Positions 40,416 through 51,189 are shown, counted from the first letter of the stretch. The stretch: DNA of 64,000 bases from Buttiauxella agrestis ATCC 33320 (GCA_024169445.1 JALKFA010000001.1:2914001-2978000), one strand, 5' to 3'. The notes: generated by a model not told the origin, from the letters alone. A program made the numbers and translations.

Positions 40416-40429
40416 CACCAAACGAGGGC
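40396..40429 (+). promoter_or_regulatory. Leader hairpin upstream of the 176-aa gene
   Basis: The outer stem GCCCxCG / CGxGGGC and inner stem TGGTG / CACCA enclose loop CTGTAA, with symmetric internal mismatches. No T-run follows, so it is more likely a structured 5' leader than a terminator. Confidence 0.5.
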
Positions 40430-40458
40430 TAACCACAATCGTTATGGAGACTAACGTT

Positions 40459-40989
40459 ATGGCTATCGCCGATAGTAACACATTCGCTCGTCCTGAAATC
40501 ACTGCTACTCAATCCATTATTGCGGGAGATATCGCAGCTTTATTAAAAATACCGTTGGGTGTCACGCATGATTTATTTCAGGTAGTGGATATTTGCCAAC
40601 GTTATGCTGATGAATTAATCGAAGTTCATAATCACGCTGAATATATAGCGTTGTGCGGGCGTTTACTGGCGGGGTTGAATGTACTGAAAGTAGTTTTAAA
40701 GTCGCCGTTGCCAAAACATCTAATTGAACAATTAACGGTGAATGAAAATAATTTTGCTGAATGTCGCAATCCACTTTCAACAGATTCAGAGACCACCTGT
40801 GAATATTGTTCCGCATTAACCATGGTTTTATTGAACCAGCAAATAATGCCTGAGCAGCAGGAACAGATCAGCGAATTGTTATTTGAATTACTGACTATGC
40901 TGGCTGAGGATTTGAAGGTGCCGCGTTTTATTCGTACGACGACAGGGCTGGCAATGATAGATGGTGAGGCTATACCAGGCATTCATTAA
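40459..40989 (+). CDS. Hypothetical protein, 176 aa
   Basis: I do not recognise this protein. It is soluble-looking, with no signal peptide or membrane segment, mostly helical and Leu-rich, with a Cys pair in TCEYCSAL near residue 113 and a C-terminal FIRTTTGLAMIDGEAIPG. ATG 40459 lies 8 bases after GGAGA and is preferred over ATG 40444, which has no ribosome site. It is preceded by a structured leader and a truncated ERIC and ends directly at a full ERIC. It is AT-rich relative to the backbone and absent from the E. coli locus. Confidence 0.7.
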   Translation: MAIADSNTFARPEITATQSIIAGDIAALLKIPLGVTHDLFQVVDICQRYADELIEVHNHAEYIALCGRLLAGLNVLKVVLKSPLPKHLIEQLTVNENNFAECRNPLSTDSETTCEYCSALTMVLLNQQIMPEQQEQISELLFELLTMLAEDLKVPRFIRTTTGLAMIDGEAIPGIH

Positions 40990-41116
<127 letters not shown>

Positions 41117-41119
41117 CCA

Positions 41120-41170
41120 CCCTCTCTTCTAGCTCTCAGCCAGAAAGTGGCTGAGAGCTAGAAGAGAGGG
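41120..41170. repeat. Perfect 23-bp inverted repeat before roxA end
   Basis: Arms 41120-41142 and 41148-41170 are exact complements around loop GAAAG; the left arm begins CCCTCTCTTCTAGCTCTC. It ends one base before the roxA stop on the minus strand. No T-run follows on either strand, so it is not a standard Rho-independent terminator, although it may stabilise 3' ends. Confidence 0.85.
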
Positions 41171-41171
41171 A

Positions 41172-42293
41172 TCAATCCTCGAAGTACCAGTATCCGCTGT
41201 TGACCAGCGCGGCTAACATCGCCAGGAACGACGGGTCTTCCAGTGCATCACCAAACATTTCTGCTTTGAGAGTGATATTGCTCGCCAGTGCTTCAAGAGC
41301 CGGGCGGTGTGGGCTGTCAATTTTCTCGCCGTTGACGTAAATCTCATCGGCAATGCGCAGCACGCGTAAGCCACCCAAACGAGTAATCGCGTCACCCTGT
41401 TTCAGCGCGTCGTAAATCTCATCGGGCTGATATGGCGGTTCTGGCGGAGCCACATCCAGTTCATGTCGTGACTGGGATACGAACTCACCGAACCAGGTTT
41501 TGAAGTGCTCAGGCTGATTGATCAGTTCAAGCATCATCTCGCGTAACTTATCCATTTCCTGCGGCAGAACATCCGCAGGATGCTGGCGCGCAGGCACGTC
41601 AGGGTCGGTATAACGCTGGCTGCCCAGTTCACGTTGCAGCACATAATCGGCAAAACCACTGATCAGCTCGCGGCCACTTGGCGCGCGGAAACCGACAGAG
41701 TAGTTCATCGAGTTTTCCAGCGAGTAGCCTTCGTGTGGGAAACCTGGTGGGATATAGAGAATATCGCCCGGCTCCATCTCTTCGTCGATGATGGCGTCGA
41801 ACGGTTCAACTTGCAGCAAATCAGGATGCGGGCAGTGCTGTTTCAGGGCGACTTTTTCCCCGACACGCCAGCGACGGCGGCCAACACCCTGAATGATAAA
41901 TACGTCGTACTGGTCGTAATGCGGGCCAACGCCGCCGCCAGGCACCGAGAACGAAATCATTAAATCGTCAATTCGCCAGTCCGGCAGCGCGCGGAACGGG
42001 CGCATTAACCGCGCACTTTGTTCGTGCCAGTGGTTAACCGCCTGCACCAGTAAAGACCAGTTGTTTTCGCCCAGATGATCGTAGCTCTGGAATGGGCCGT
42101 GGCTGACTTGCCATCTGCCGTCGTTATGGCTGACCAGGCGGCTGTCCACCTCGTTTTCCATGGCAAGGCCTGCCAGTTCATCCGGGGAGATTGGGTCGAT
42201 GAAGTTTTTGAAGCCACGTTTTAGAACCACCGGGCGTTTTTGCCAGTAGTTCGCGATGAAATCGGGCCAATTTAGGTCGAGTTGATAGTCCAT
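41172..42293 (-). CDS. roxA: Ribosomal protein uL16 arginine hydroxylase RoxA (YcfD)
   Basis: Fe(II)/2-oxoglutarate oxygenase that hydroxylates an arginine of ribosomal protein L16. It has 373 residues, the E. coli length. The JmjC iron ligands are visible in HYDQYDVFI (His and Asp) and PHEGYSLENS (distal His), in the first half; the C-terminal part forms the dimerisation/winged-helix-like region. The start MDYQLDLNWPDF is conserved. It sits between the ERIC/palindrome region and phoQ on the same strand as phoPQ. Confidence 0.95.
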   Translation of the reverse strand: MDYQLDLNWPDFIANYWQKRPVVLKRGFKNFIDPISPDELAGLAMENEVDSRLVSHNDGRWQVSHGPFQSYDHLGENNWSLLVQAVNHWHEQSARLMRPFRALPDWRIDDLMISFSVPGGGVGPHYDQYDVFIIQGVGRRRWRVGEKVALKQHCPHPDLLQVEPFDAIIDEEMEPGDILYIPPGFPHEGYSLENSMNYSVGFRAPSGRELISGFADYVLQRELGSQRYTDPDVPARQHPADVLPQEMDKLREMMLELINQPEHFKTWFGEFVSQSRHELDVAPPEPPYQPDEIYDALKQGDAITRLGGLRVLRIADEIYVNGEKIDSPHRPALEALASNITLKAEMFGDALEDPSFLAMLAALVNSGYWYFED

Positions 42294-42364
42294 ATTATTA
42301 TCCGGCAGGTGAAGGAGCCTGCCGAGGATTATAACGGATGGTGCTGCCGGTTACGGGAGTATTT

Positions 42365-43825
42365 TCAATCTTCTTCTCGGTCTGGACGCTGGCGCGCAAA
42401 AATCACTTCCATCCGTGTGCCGCCCAGTTCGCAGCTCGAGGCCTTGATTTGACCATCGTACTGTTCGACGATTTCGCGAGCGACCGATAAACCCACACCC
42501 TGGCCCGGCCGTAAGGTATCGGCACGTTGCCCACGGTCAAACACCAGGCTGCGTTTGCTTTCCGGGATGCCCGGGCCATCGTCATCAACGAATAAATGCA
42601 GCGTGTCGTCCAGTTGGCGGCCTGAAATCTCAACAAACTCAAGGCAGTATTTACAGGCGTTATCCAGCACGTTGCCCATCACTTCCATGAAGTCATTTTT
42701 CTCACCGACGAAGGTGATCTCCGGCGAGATATCCAGCGTGATATTCACGCCTTTACGCTGATACACCTTATTGAGCGCCGAACAGAGGCTGTCGAGTAAT
42801 GGGGCGACGGAATGAAGCTCCCGGCTAAGTAACGGGCTGTCGCCACGCATACTGGCGCGATGCAAATAGTAGCCAATTTGCTGCGAAATACGGCTGATTT
42901 GCTCAAGCATTACCGGCTCCGCTTCTTCGATATTCTGTTTATTGGTTCGTAACGAACGCAGGGTGGTTTGCAGTACCGCCAACGGTGTTTTCAGGCTGTG
43001 GGTTAAATCCGTCAATGTGGTGCGGTATTTGTCATAGCGGTCGCGCTCGGTACGCAACAGGCGATTAAGATTGCGCACAAGGCTGGTCAACTCGCGAGTC
43101 GTTTCGGGGTTCAGGCTGTCGCGGTCATGTTTTTCAAGCTCGCGCACTTCTTTCGCCAGCGCTTCAATTGGGCGCAAACTCCAGCGCGCGGCGAACCAAA
43201 GCAACGGGATCACTAACAACAGGTTGGCGAGGAAAACGCAGGTAAACAGGCTCCACACCGTATACGAACGTTTTAATTCGATAGGAATGGTGTCGACAAC
43301 CACAATGGTTAAGGCGGGCATTTTACCCATGGCTGGGTATTTGTTGACTGCAACTGAGTGGCTGACTTCATCGCTGTAATCGCCATCATAAAAATCTTTG
43401 AGTTGGTTCTGGAGCTTTTCATCGTTACCCAGCAAGGCGTGACTGGTATCAAAATTCGCGTCCAGATCGTGAAAACCATCGCTGACCAGCCACTCTTTCT
43501 TTATCTGTTGCACCACATGCGGCAAATCACGTTGAGCCCACATCAGGTTACCTTTTTCATCATAGATAAGGGCCATCGTCGGGGTTTTCAGATTAAGATT
43601 TTCAGGAATAACGACATTAATTTTACCGTTCTCGTAGGTTGAGAGGGTATAAAACAGGTTGCTCTCCCCGCGCAGTAAACGGAAAGTTGTTTTATCAAAA
43701 CTGATGTTGTAACCCACCAGCGCCACTAAACCGTAGGCCAGTGACAGCACCATGACGACCACGGCGGTCGCCAGTAAAAAGCGAACCCGTAGCGATAACG
43801 GTAAAAAATGTCGGCTTAATTTCAT
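42365..43825 (-). CDS. phoQ: Sensor histidine kinase PhoQ
   Basis: Inner-membrane sensor of Mg2+, acidic pH and cationic peptides; phosphorylates PhoP. It has 486 residues. There are two membrane segments (about 17-40 and 195-215) and a periplasmic PAS-like domain between them. HAMP follows, the phosphorylated His is in [10 protein letters not shown] (about 277), the N box NVLDNACKY, and ATP-lid motifs DDGPGIP and GQGVGLSVA. The periplasmic acidic patch, E-D-D-D-D-A-E in E. coli as I recall it, reads DGDYSDE here ([13 protein letters not shown], about 145-157), with fewer contiguous acids. It starts 2 bases after phoP. Confidence 0.96.
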   Translation of the reverse strand: MKLSRHFLPLSLRVRFLLATAVVVMVLSLAYGLVALVGYNISFDKTTFRLLRGESNLFYTLSTYENGKINVVIPENLNLKTPTMALIYDEKGNLMWAQRDLPHVVQQIKKEWLVSDGFHDLDANFDTSHALLGNDEKLQNQLKDFYDGDYSDEVSHSVAVNKYPAMGKMPALTIVVVDTIPIELKRSYTVWSLFTCVFLANLLLVIPLLWFAARWSLRPIEALAKEVRELEKHDRDSLNPETTRELTSLVRNLNRLLRTERDRYDKYRTTLTDLTHSLKTPLAVLQTTLRSLRTNKQNIEEAEPVMLEQISRISQQIGYYLHRASMRGDSPLLSRELHSVAPLLDSLCSALNKVYQRKGVNITLDISPEITFVGEKNDFMEVMGNVLDNACKYCLEFVEISGRQLDDTLHLFVDDDGPGIPESKRSLVFDRGQRADTLRPGQGVGLSVAREIVEQYDGQIKASSCELGGTRMEVIFARQRPDREED

Positions 43826-43827
43826 GG

Positions 43828-44499
43828 TTAACGCAGGTCGAAACGGTAGCCCTGACCACGTACTGTGGTGATAGCTTCATGCTGATACTCAGCCAGAATC
43901 TTTTTGCGCAGGCGGCCCATCAGCACATCAATGGTGTGGCTTTCGCGCAGTTCGGCATCGGGGTAAAGCTGGAGCATTAATGAATCTTTGCTGACGACTT
44001 TGCCATGGTTGCGAATCAGCGTTTCCATAATGGTGTATTCGAACGCGGTCAGCTTGATGAGGTTGTCATTAATGAGCAGTTCGCGGCGTGACAAATCAAC
44101 CTGGAAGGGGGGCAGAGAAATTACCTGTGAAGCCAGGCCACTGTTGCGGCGCATTAACACCTGCATGCGGGCAACCACTTCTTCAAGATGAAACGGTTTG
44201 GTCACGTAATCATCGGCACCGGCACCCAGCACTTCGACCTTATCCTGCCAGCCTTCACGCGCGGTAAGCACCAGAATAGGAATCGTCACGTCGTGACTGC
44301 GCCAGCGGCGAATCAGGCTCAGGCCATCTTCATCGGGCAGCCCTAAATCGACAATGGCAATATCGGGGGTATGTTCACTCAGGAAATAGTCTGCTTCTTT
44401 GGCATCTTCAGCGGCATCAACCTGATGGCCGGACTCACGCAACTGAACCTTGAGGTGGTGGCGTAACAGAGCATTATCTTCCACAACGAGTACACGCAT
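43828..44499 (-). CDS. phoP: Response regulator PhoP
   Basis: OmpR-family transcription factor of the PhoPQ system. It has 223 residues. The receiver domain has the phosphorylated Asp in [11 protein letters not shown] (about residue 51) and Lys in YVTKPF; the winged helix has [15 protein letters not shown] and [15 protein letters not shown] PhoP box lies about 60 bases upstream, so autoregulation is expected. phoQ follows with a 2-base gap. Confidence 0.97.
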   Translation of the reverse strand: MRVLVVEDNALLRHHLKVQLRESGHQVDAAEDAKEADYFLSEHTPDIAIVDLGLPDEDGLSLIRRWRSHDVTIPILVLTAREGWQDKVEVLGAGADDYVTKPFHLEEVVARMQVLMRRNSGLASQVISLPPFQVDLSRRELLINDNLIKLTAFEYTIMETLIRNHGKVVSKDSLMLQLYPDAELRESHTIDVLMGRLRKKILAEYQHEAITTVRGQGYRFDLR

Positions 44500-44560
44500 T
44501 CGATTTCCCCAGTCTATAAATGGTATTGATAGTTTAACGCTAATTATGACGGGGAGGGGA

Positions 44561-44577
44561 TAAACCTTGGGTAAACA
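44561..44577 (-). promoter_or_regulatory. PhoP box upstream of phoP
   Basis: On the minus strand TGTTTACCCAAGGTTTA matches the PhoP direct-repeat consensus (T/G)GTTTA-N5-(T/G)GTTTA exactly. Confidence 0.8.
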
Positions 44578-44598
44578 GTTGGATTGGTGTTGAGTTTA

Positions 44599-44652
44599 GG
44601 ACGCCCTCACCCTAACCCTCTCCAGGGGGAGAGGGTTAGGGTGAGGGCGTCC
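44599..44652. repeat. Perfect 25-bp inverted repeat between phoP and purB
   Basis: Arms 44599-44623 and 44628-44652 are exact complements around AGGG; the left arm contains GCCCTCACCCTAACCCTC. It is a complete copy of the dispersed enterobacterial GGGTGAGGG-type repeat seen in truncated form at 32930 and 33620. It lies just beyond the purB stop and probably acts as a 3'-end structure. Confidence 0.85.
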
Positions 44653-44662
44653 AGGCTTACAA

Positions 44663-46036
<1,374 letters not shown>

Positions 46037-46053
46037 TTACAACTCCAAAGAGG

Positions 46054-46683
46054 TTAACAATGAGCAAGAATTTGTTTGGCCTGAGCACACAGGCGACTAC
46101 GAGAAAACATTAACTGCAAACGTCCACCGCCAACCTGGTGCCAGAGCACAGCGGCGCGAATACCGGCCAGCAACGAGGCGCGGACTTTGCTTTGTACCTG
46201 CGGGCTTTGCAGCACGGCAGGGGAACCGGTGACCTGAATCCGTGGGCCTAGTGGGCTGATGACATCAACATAAATACCCGCCATGGCGCTCAGCAGCGTA
46301 TCGGACTCAAGATCAAAATGTTCAAGCTGACGTTGTAAGCCAGAAATACTGGAACCGAGCTTATCCATCGCGCCTTTGCTGCCGTGAAGTTTACGCTCCA
46401 GCACCATCAGGCTCAGGGTATAACGCGTTAATTCAGCGTTCATGCCCTGGCGATTGCTGGCGTTCAACACGCCCAGCAAGGTTTCGAGGCCCAATTTCAG
46501 GTTGGCTTCATTTCCACCAAAAACGTCCAGCGTGGAGCTTGGGTTTTGGTCGATAACGCTGTTCAACGAAACATGCAGCGCATCGTTATCACAATGCCCC
46601 TGGTGAGCCAATTGCTGAACCAGACGGGCAGACTGGCAGATCCCTGCCAGCGCGATAGTGATGTCATAGTAATTTTTGGCCAC
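46054..46683 (-). CDS. hflD: High-frequency lysogenization protein HflD
   Basis: Membrane-associated protein that in E. coli binds phage lambda CII and affects lysogeny; its housekeeping role is unclear. It has 209 residues, starting [17 protein letters not shown], with a conserved C-terminal half [20 protein letters not shown] and [15 protein letters not shown]. It is slightly shorter at the C-terminus than E. coli (213). It lies between mnmA and purB as in E. coli. Confidence 0.94.
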   Translation of the reverse strand: MAKNYYDITIALAGICQSARLVQQLAHQGHCDNDALHVSLNSVIDQNPSSTLDVFGGNEANLKLGLETLLGVLNASNRQGMNAELTRYTLSLMVLERKLHGSKGAMDKLGSSISGLQRQLEHFDLESDTLLSAMAGIYVDVISPLGPRIQVTGSPAVLQSPQVQSKVRASLLAGIRAAVLWHQVGGGRLQLMFSRSRLCAQAKQILAHC

Positions 46684-46729
46684 GAAGGTATTCGTCCTTG
46701 TTTGCGATGTTTGCGATTAAACTTTGCGA

Positions 46730-47839
46730 TTAAACAACAAGCGGCAGACGCTGCTCAATAACACCACCACCGAGGCACACTTCACCGAGATAGAACACGG
46801 CTGACTGGCCTGGGGTGACGGCGGCAACGGGCTCGTCAAAACGCACTTCAATACGATCCGCATCAAGCGGCGTAATGGTGCAAGGAAGATCGGTCTGACG
46901 ATAACGCGTTTTCACCGTGCATTTCAGCGGTTCAGTTATCGTTTCACGGTCAACCCAATGCAGCTGCTGGGCAATCAGACCCACGGACATCAAGCGCGGG
47001 TGCTCGTGACCCTGGGCGACCACCAGAATATTGTTCTCAACGTCTTTATCGACCACATACCACGGATCTTCGCTACCTTCTTTGGTACCACCGATGCCCA
47101 GACCTTTACGCTGACCCAGCGTGTGGTACATCAACCCCTGATGCTCACCAATAGCTTCACCATCAACGGTGATGATTTTACCCGGCTGTGCAGGCAAGTA
47201 ACGGCCGAGGAATTCGCGGAATTTGCGCTCGCCAATAAAGCAGATACCGGTAGAGTCTTTTTTCTTCGCGGTGATCAAGTCTAACTCTTCCGCAATACGG
47301 CGCACTTCTGGCTTTTCCAGTTCGCCGACCGGGAACAGGCTTTGCGCAATTTGTTCATGGCCAAGTGTATAGAGGAAGTAGCTTTGATCTTTATTGCTGT
47401 CTAAACCGCGCAGCAGGCGGCTTTTTCCGTCCACGTCTTCGCGACGCACGTAGTGACCGGTGGCGATGTAGTCGGCACCTAAATCTTCAGCGGCAAATTC
47501 GAGGAAGGCTTTAAATTTGATTTCTTTGTTGCACAGAATATCCGGGTTGGGTGTGCGCCCGGCTTTGTACTCTTCCAGGAAGTGTTCAAACACGTTATCC
47601 CAGTATTCTGCGGCAAAGTTTACGGTGTGCAGTTCAATGCCGAGTTTGTCACAAACGGCTTGTGCGTCTGCTAAATCAGCGGCTGCGGTGCAGTACTCCT
47701 CGCCATCGTCCTCTTCCCAGTTCTTCATGAACAGGCCTTCCACCTTGTAACCCTGTTGTTGTAACAAGTAAGCGGAAACGGAGGAATCGACACCGCCGGA
47801 CATCCCGACGATCACTTTTTTCTGGCTGTTATCAGACAT
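46730..47839 (-). CDS. mnmA: tRNA-specific 2-thiouridylase MnmA
   Basis: Uses ATP and sulfur relayed by TusE to make 2-thiouridine at wobble position 34 of tRNA-Lys, -Glu and -Gln. From ATG 47839 ([11 protein letters not shown]) it has 369 residues; 15 upstream codons are not conserved. The PP-loop [10 protein letters not shown] is at about 12-21, and the two catalytic Cys are in [11 protein letters not shown] and [10 protein letters not shown]. Neighbours are nudJ upstream and hflD downstream, as in E. coli. Confidence 0.96.
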   Translation of the reverse strand: MSDNSQKKVIVGMSGGVDSSVSAYLLQQQGYKVEGLFMKNWEEDDGEEYCTAAADLADAQAVCDKLGIELHTVNFAAEYWDNVFEHFLEEYKAGRTPNPDILCNKEIKFKAFLEFAAEDLGADYIATGHYVRREDVDGKSRLLRGLDSNKDQSYFLYTLGHEQIAQSLFPVGELEKPEVRRIAEELDLITAKKKDSTGICFIGERKFREFLGRYLPAQPGKIITVDGEAIGEHQGLMYHTLGQRKGLGIGGTKEGSEDPWYVVDKDVENNILVVAQGHEHPRLMSVGLIAQQLHWVDRETITEPLKCTVKTRYRQTDLPCTITPLDADRIEVRFDEPVAAVTPGQSAVFYLGEVCLGGGVIEQRLPLVV

Positions 47840-47905
47840 GGAGTCACTCACGACATTGAACTTAAAGGCGGCGTATTCTAGCACGCATCACCGGGCCTGG
47901 CACCC

Positions 47906-48355
47906 TTAACTAAAGGGCCAATTAAATGCACCCAGCATGCTGAGCGGATAACGTTCAGCGCGTTGATAGCAGCGAATACTCTCAGCGACTAAAGGTGAGC
48001 GTAAATTTTCAGCGTTAACAATTTGTTGCGGATCCAGCCATAAACAACGATCGATGTCGCTGTCATGCGGCGAGGTAGGGAGTTGTTCTTCAAGATCGAT
48101 GGCAAACAGAAATCGCAGAAAAGGGGTGTTATCCGGGGCTATCCATTGGTGCATGCGGATAAACGTTTGCGGTTGCGCAGAAATACCGGTTTCTTCATAT
48201 AATTCGCGCGTAGCGGCTTCAACTAACGTTTCGTCAGCTTCCAGATGCCCGGCAGGCTGATTCCACGTGGCTTTGCCATTGATTGTTTCTTCAACAACTA
48301 AAAATTTCCCCTGCGCCTGAACGACGCAAGCGACGGTAACGTGCGGTTTAAACAT
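47906..48355 (-). CDS. nudJ: Nudix phosphatase NudJ
   Basis: Nudix hydrolase; the E. coli enzyme acts on HMP-PP (a thiamine intermediate) and nucleoside di- and triphosphates. It has 149 residues (153 in E. coli). The Nudix box [20 protein letters not shown] lies at about 37-56. ATG 48355 follows AGGGAGAATAACG on the minus strand. It is divergent from the methylglyoxal synthase gene, with a CRP site in between. Confidence 0.94.
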   Translation of the reverse strand: MFKPHVTVACVVQAQGKFLVVEETINGKATWNQPAGHLEADETLVEAATRELYEETGISAQPQTFIRMHQWIAPDNTPFLRFLFAIDLEEQLPTSPHDSDIDRCLWLDPQQIVNAENLRSPLVAESIRCYQRAERYPLSMLGAFNWPFS

Positions 48356-48396
48356 CGTTATTCTCCCTGTCTCAAATTCATTAGCATGATCATTTT

Positions 48397-48418
48397 AAAG
48401 TGATCTGGATCACATTTT
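48397..48418. promoter_or_regulatory. CRP site between nudJ and the methylglyoxal synthase gene
   Basis: The core AGTGATCTGGATCACA (48399-48414) equals the CRP consensus TGTGATCTAGATCACA except two bases. A TATACT -10 hexamer lies at 48431-48436, placing the site about 40 bases before the probable transcription start, the class II activation position. Confidence 0.8.
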
Positions 48419-48470
48419 TGTCTTGTGCCATATACTCGTGAGGTTTGGCACTTTCCACGAGGGTACTTCG

Positions 48471-48968
48471 ATGCAACTTACCACGCGCATTATGCCGCAG
48501 AGCAAACGTATCGCTTTAGTGGCACACGATCCTTGCAAACCTGACCTTCTCAACTGGGCCGTTGATAACCAAATGGCGCTTAGCAACCATATCATTTATG
48601 CAACCGGTACCACGGGGAACCTGTTGCAATCCCACACTCGTTTGTCCGTTCTGGCATTAATGAGCGGTTCAATTGGCGGCGATCAACAGCTTGGTTACTT
48701 GATTGCCTCGGGCCAGATTGATGTGCTTATCTTCTTCTGGGACCCGCTGAGTGCCGTGCCCCATCACTCTGACGTAAAAGCGTTAATGCGGCTGGCAACG
48801 GCCTGGAATATACCGATTGCCAGCAATGCCTGTAGCGCGAACTTCCTGATTCATTCATCTTTATTTGAACAAGCTCTGGAAATTACCGTCCCGGATGGTG
48901 ATGCTTTCCTCAGCAGCCGGGTTTCTCACGTTACGCAACATGGTGTTAATACGCAGCAGCTTTTATAG
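48471..48968 (+). CDS. mgsA: Methylglyoxal synthase family protein
   Basis: Converts dihydroxyacetone phosphate to methylglyoxal and phosphate, a bypass of lower glycolysis. It has 165 residues, about 13 longer than E. coli MgsA. Conserved family residues include AHDPCK (His/Asp/Lys near 20-25), the phosphate loop [16 protein letters not shown] with the catalytic Asp, [18 protein letters not shown] with Asp and His, and the SNACSANFL segment. ATG 48471 follows ACGAGGGTACTTCG. The frame extends upstream to 48423 without support. E. coli mgsA is at a different locus (next to helD), so this is a relocated or second copy. Strong CRP site upstream; convergent with rluE (6-base overlap). Confidence 0.87.
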   Translation: MQLTTRIMPQSKRIALVAHDPCKPDLLNWAVDNQMALSNHIIYATGTTGNLLQSHTRLSVLALMSGSIGGDQQLGYLIASGQIDVLIFFWDPLSAVPHHSDVKALMRLATAWNIPIASNACSANFLIHSSLFEQALEITVPDGDAFLSSRVSHVTQHGVNTQQLL

Positions 48969-49595
48969 CGAATCCAGCGGAATCTCCCGCCATTCACCCG
49001 GTGCCAAACCGGCAAGCTCAAGATTGCCCATAGAAAAACGTATCAGGCGTAGCGTTGGATATCCGACATGCGCCGTCATCCTTCGCACCTGTCTGTTTCG
49101 CCCTTCGTATAAGGTGATTTTCAACCAACTTGTTGGAATCGCTTTACGCTCACGAATAGGCGGATTTCTCGCCCATATCCACTCCGGCTCGCAAACCAGT
49201 TCAGCGCCAGCGGGCAGGGTAGGACCGTCGTTTAGCGTGATTCCGTTACGCAGTGATTCCAGTGCTTCTTGCGTCGGTAAACCTTCAACCTGCACGAAAT
49301 AAATCTTACCGGTGCGCTTGCCAGGCTGAGTCAGTTGCGCCTGTAATGCGCCATCGTTGGTTAATACCAGCAAACCTTCGCTATCGCGATCTAAACGACC
49401 TGCCGCGTAAATTCCTTGTAACGGTATGTAATCTTTCAGCGTGCTGCGACCCGCTTCATCGGTAAATTGCGGTAGCACATCGTAGGGTTTATTGAAGATA
49501 ACCAGCCGCTTCGGTCCACTTGTTGCGGGCTTTTTGACTGGGCGTCGCGTGCTGAATCGTTTAACTGTTGGATTTCTAAAAGAAGTTTTATTCAT
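48963..49595 (-). CDS. rluE: 23S rRNA pseudouridine(2457) synthase RluE
   Basis: Isomerises U2457 of 23S rRNA to pseudouridine. It has 210 residues of the RsuA/RluB/E/F class, without an S4 domain. The catalytic Asp is in [18 protein letters not shown], followed by [20 protein letters not shown] basic N-terminal tail precedes the fold. It is divergent from icd and convergent with mgsA. Confidence 0.95.
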   Translation of the reverse strand: MNKTSFRNPTVKRFSTRRPVKKPATSGPKRLVIFNKPYDVLPQFTDEAGRSTLKDYIPLQGIYAAGRLDRDSEGLLVLTNDGALQAQLTQPGKRTGKIYFVQVEGLPTQEALESLRNGITLNDGPTLPAGAELVCEPEWIWARNPPIRERKAIPTSWLKITLYEGRNRQVRRMTAHVGYPTLRLIRFSMGNLELAGLAPGEWREIPLDSL

Positions 49596-49729
49596 AGTGT
49601 TTTCAGACGTCAGGGATTAACGCATTATAACGGAAATCACCAGTGATTGGCGCGGGCCTGATATTCAAGTAGTATTGACACGCACATTACAAATCATTAA
49701 CAAAAAGAAGCGCTCGAAGGAGAAGGTTA

Positions 49730-50980
49730 ATGGAAAGCAAAGTAGTTGTTCCGGCGGAAGGTAAAAAGATCACCCTGCAAGATGGCAAACTGAATGTTCC
49801 TCACAACCCAATCATTCCTTTCATTGAAGGTGATGGTATCGGTGTGGACGTGACGCCAGCGATGATTAAGGTGGTTGATGCTGCCGTGCAGAAGGCCTAC
49901 AAAGGCGAGCGGAAAATTTCCTGGATGGAAATCTATACCGGCGAAAAATCTACCCAACTTTATGGCCAGGATGTCTGGCTGCCAGAAGAAACTCTGGACC
50001 TGATTCGTGATTACCGCGTGGCGATTAAAGGGCCACTGACCACGCCAGTTGGCGGCGGCATTCGTTCCCTGAACGTTGCTCTGCGTCAGCAGCTTGACCT
50101 GTACGTGTGCCTGCGCCCGGTGCGTTACTACCAGGGCACTCCTAGCCCGGTTAAACACCCAGAGCTGACCAACATGGTTATCTTCCGTGAAAACTCAGAA
50201 GATATTTATGCCGGTATCGAGTGGAAGGCTGACAGCGCTGAAGCTGAAAAAGTCATCAAATTCCTGCGTGATGAAATGGGCGTAACGAAAATTCGTTTCC
50301 CTGAACATTGCGGTATCGGCATCAAGCCGTGCTCAGAAGAAGGCACCAAACGTCTGGTTCGTGCAGCCATCGAATACGCAATCACCAACGACCGTGATTC
50401 TGTGACCCTGGTTCACAAAGGCAACATCATGAAATTCACCGAAGGTGCTTTCAAAGACTGGGGCTACCAACTGGCGCGTGAAGAGTTCGGCGGCGAACTG
50501 ATTGATGGCGGCCCATGGGTGAAACTGAAAAACCCTAACACCGGCAAAGAGATCGTTGTGAAAGACGTGATCGCCGATGCGTTCCTGCAACAGATCCTGC
50601 TGCGCCCTGCTGAATATGATGTTATCGCTTGTATGAACCTGAACGGTGACTACATCTCCGACGCCCTGGCAGCTCAGGTTGGCGGTATCGGTATTGCACC
50701 AGGCGCTAACATCGGTGACGAATGCGCACTGTTCGAAGCGACCCACGGCACTGCACCAAAATATGCTGGCCAGGATAAAGTGAACCCAGGTTCCATCATC
50801 CTTTCCGCAGAAATGATGCTGCGTCATATGGAATGGTTCGAAGCGGCTGACTTAATTGTTAAAGGTATGGAAGGCGCGATTAACGCCAAAACCGTAACTT
50901 ACGATTTCGAACGCCTGATGGATGGCGCTAAGCTGCTGAAATGTTCAGAGTTTGGCGACGCGATGATCAAGCATATGTAA
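49730..50980 (+). CDS. icd: Isocitrate dehydrogenase (NADP+) Icd
   Basis: NADP-dependent oxidative decarboxylation of isocitrate in the TCA cycle. It has 416 residues, the E. coli length. The regulatory/substrate Ser is in [13 protein letters not shown] (Ser113 equivalent), with metal-binding Asp residues in the C-terminal half, [13 protein letters not shown] and the NADP-site segment. The C-terminus ends [11 protein letters not shown]. The 3' end is a known prophage integration target (phage 21 and e14 in E. coli). Here the last part of the gene is duplicated 9.7 kb away at 60521, so the present 3' end was probably supplied by the incoming element. Confidence 0.97.
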   Translation: MESKVVVPAEGKKITLQDGKLNVPHNPIIPFIEGDGIGVDVTPAMIKVVDAAVQKAYKGERKISWMEIYTGEKSTQLYGQDVWLPEETLDLIRDYRVAIKGPLTTPVGGGIRSLNVALRQQLDLYVCLRPVRYYQGTPSPVKHPELTNMVIFRENSEDIYAGIEWKADSAEAEKVIKFLRDEMGVTKIRFPEHCGIGIKPCSEEGTKRLVRAAIEYAITNDRDSVTLVHKGNIMKFTEGAFKDWGYQLAREEFGGELIDGGPWVKLKNPNTGKEIVVKDVIADAFLQQILLRPAEYDVIACMNLNGDYISDALAAQVGGIGIAPGANIGDECALFEATHGTAPKYAGQDKVNPGSIILSAEMMLRHMEWFEAADLIVKGMEGAINAKTVTYDFERLMDGAKLLKCSEFGDAMIKHM

Positions 50981-51040
50981 TTAGCGATTTCGCTGATTTC
51001 AAAGCGGGAGCCTGGTGCTCCCGTTTTTTATACCTTCACA
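50824..51040. other. Left attachment region (icd 3' end and terminator)
   Basis: The sequence from TCATATGGAATGG at 50824 through the terminator to TTCACA at about 51039 is repeated at 60521-60655, apart from an 83-bp segment. It marks the left boundary of the icd island; the exact crossover core cannot be fixed by eye. Confidence 0.7.
51005..51029 (+). terminator. Terminator after icd
   Basis: CGGGAGC / GCTCCCG stem, 5-base loop, followed by TTTTTT. A copy lies at 60619-60643 in the duplicated segment. Confidence 0.85.
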
Positions 51041-51047
51041 AAATATC

Positions 51048-51083
51048 TTCCCCAAAACATTCCCCAAAACTTTTCCCCAAAAC
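51048..51083. repeat. Three TTCCCCAAAAC direct repeats (candidate integrase arm sites)
   Basis: Exact copies at 51048-51058, 51060-51070 and 51073-51083, between the icd terminator and the integrase remnant. Tandem 10-11 bp repeats here are typical of lambda-type integrase arm-binding sites. A matching TCCCCAAAAC is at 60385-60394 near the other boundary. Confidence 0.65.
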
Positions 51084-51093
51084 TCCGACTTTT

Positions 51094-51189
51094 TTATCCT
51101 GTTTTTACTTCTACCATGGTCCAGTCTTTTCCGCGATCATCGTTGTATTTATCAGTCATTCTCCTGGAGCGGTGGCCAAGCAGTCTTTG
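51094..51189 (-). pseudogene. 3' remnant of a phage tyrosine integrase
   Basis: On the minus strand the last ~30 codons read RLLGHRSRRMTDKY, then NDDRGKDWTMVEVKTG and a stop at 51094. This is the C-terminus of a tyrosine recombinase, with the box II Gly-His-Arg and the nucleophilic Tyr in MTDKY. Everything upstream is gone: the sequence passes directly into a phage tail gene on the other strand. The orientation (3' end facing icd) is what an icd-integrated phage would have. Confidence 0.8.

Noticed and set aside
49730-50980. icd disrupted by the island
   Set aside because: The frame is complete at 416 residues with a normal C-terminus; the element regenerated the 3' end.
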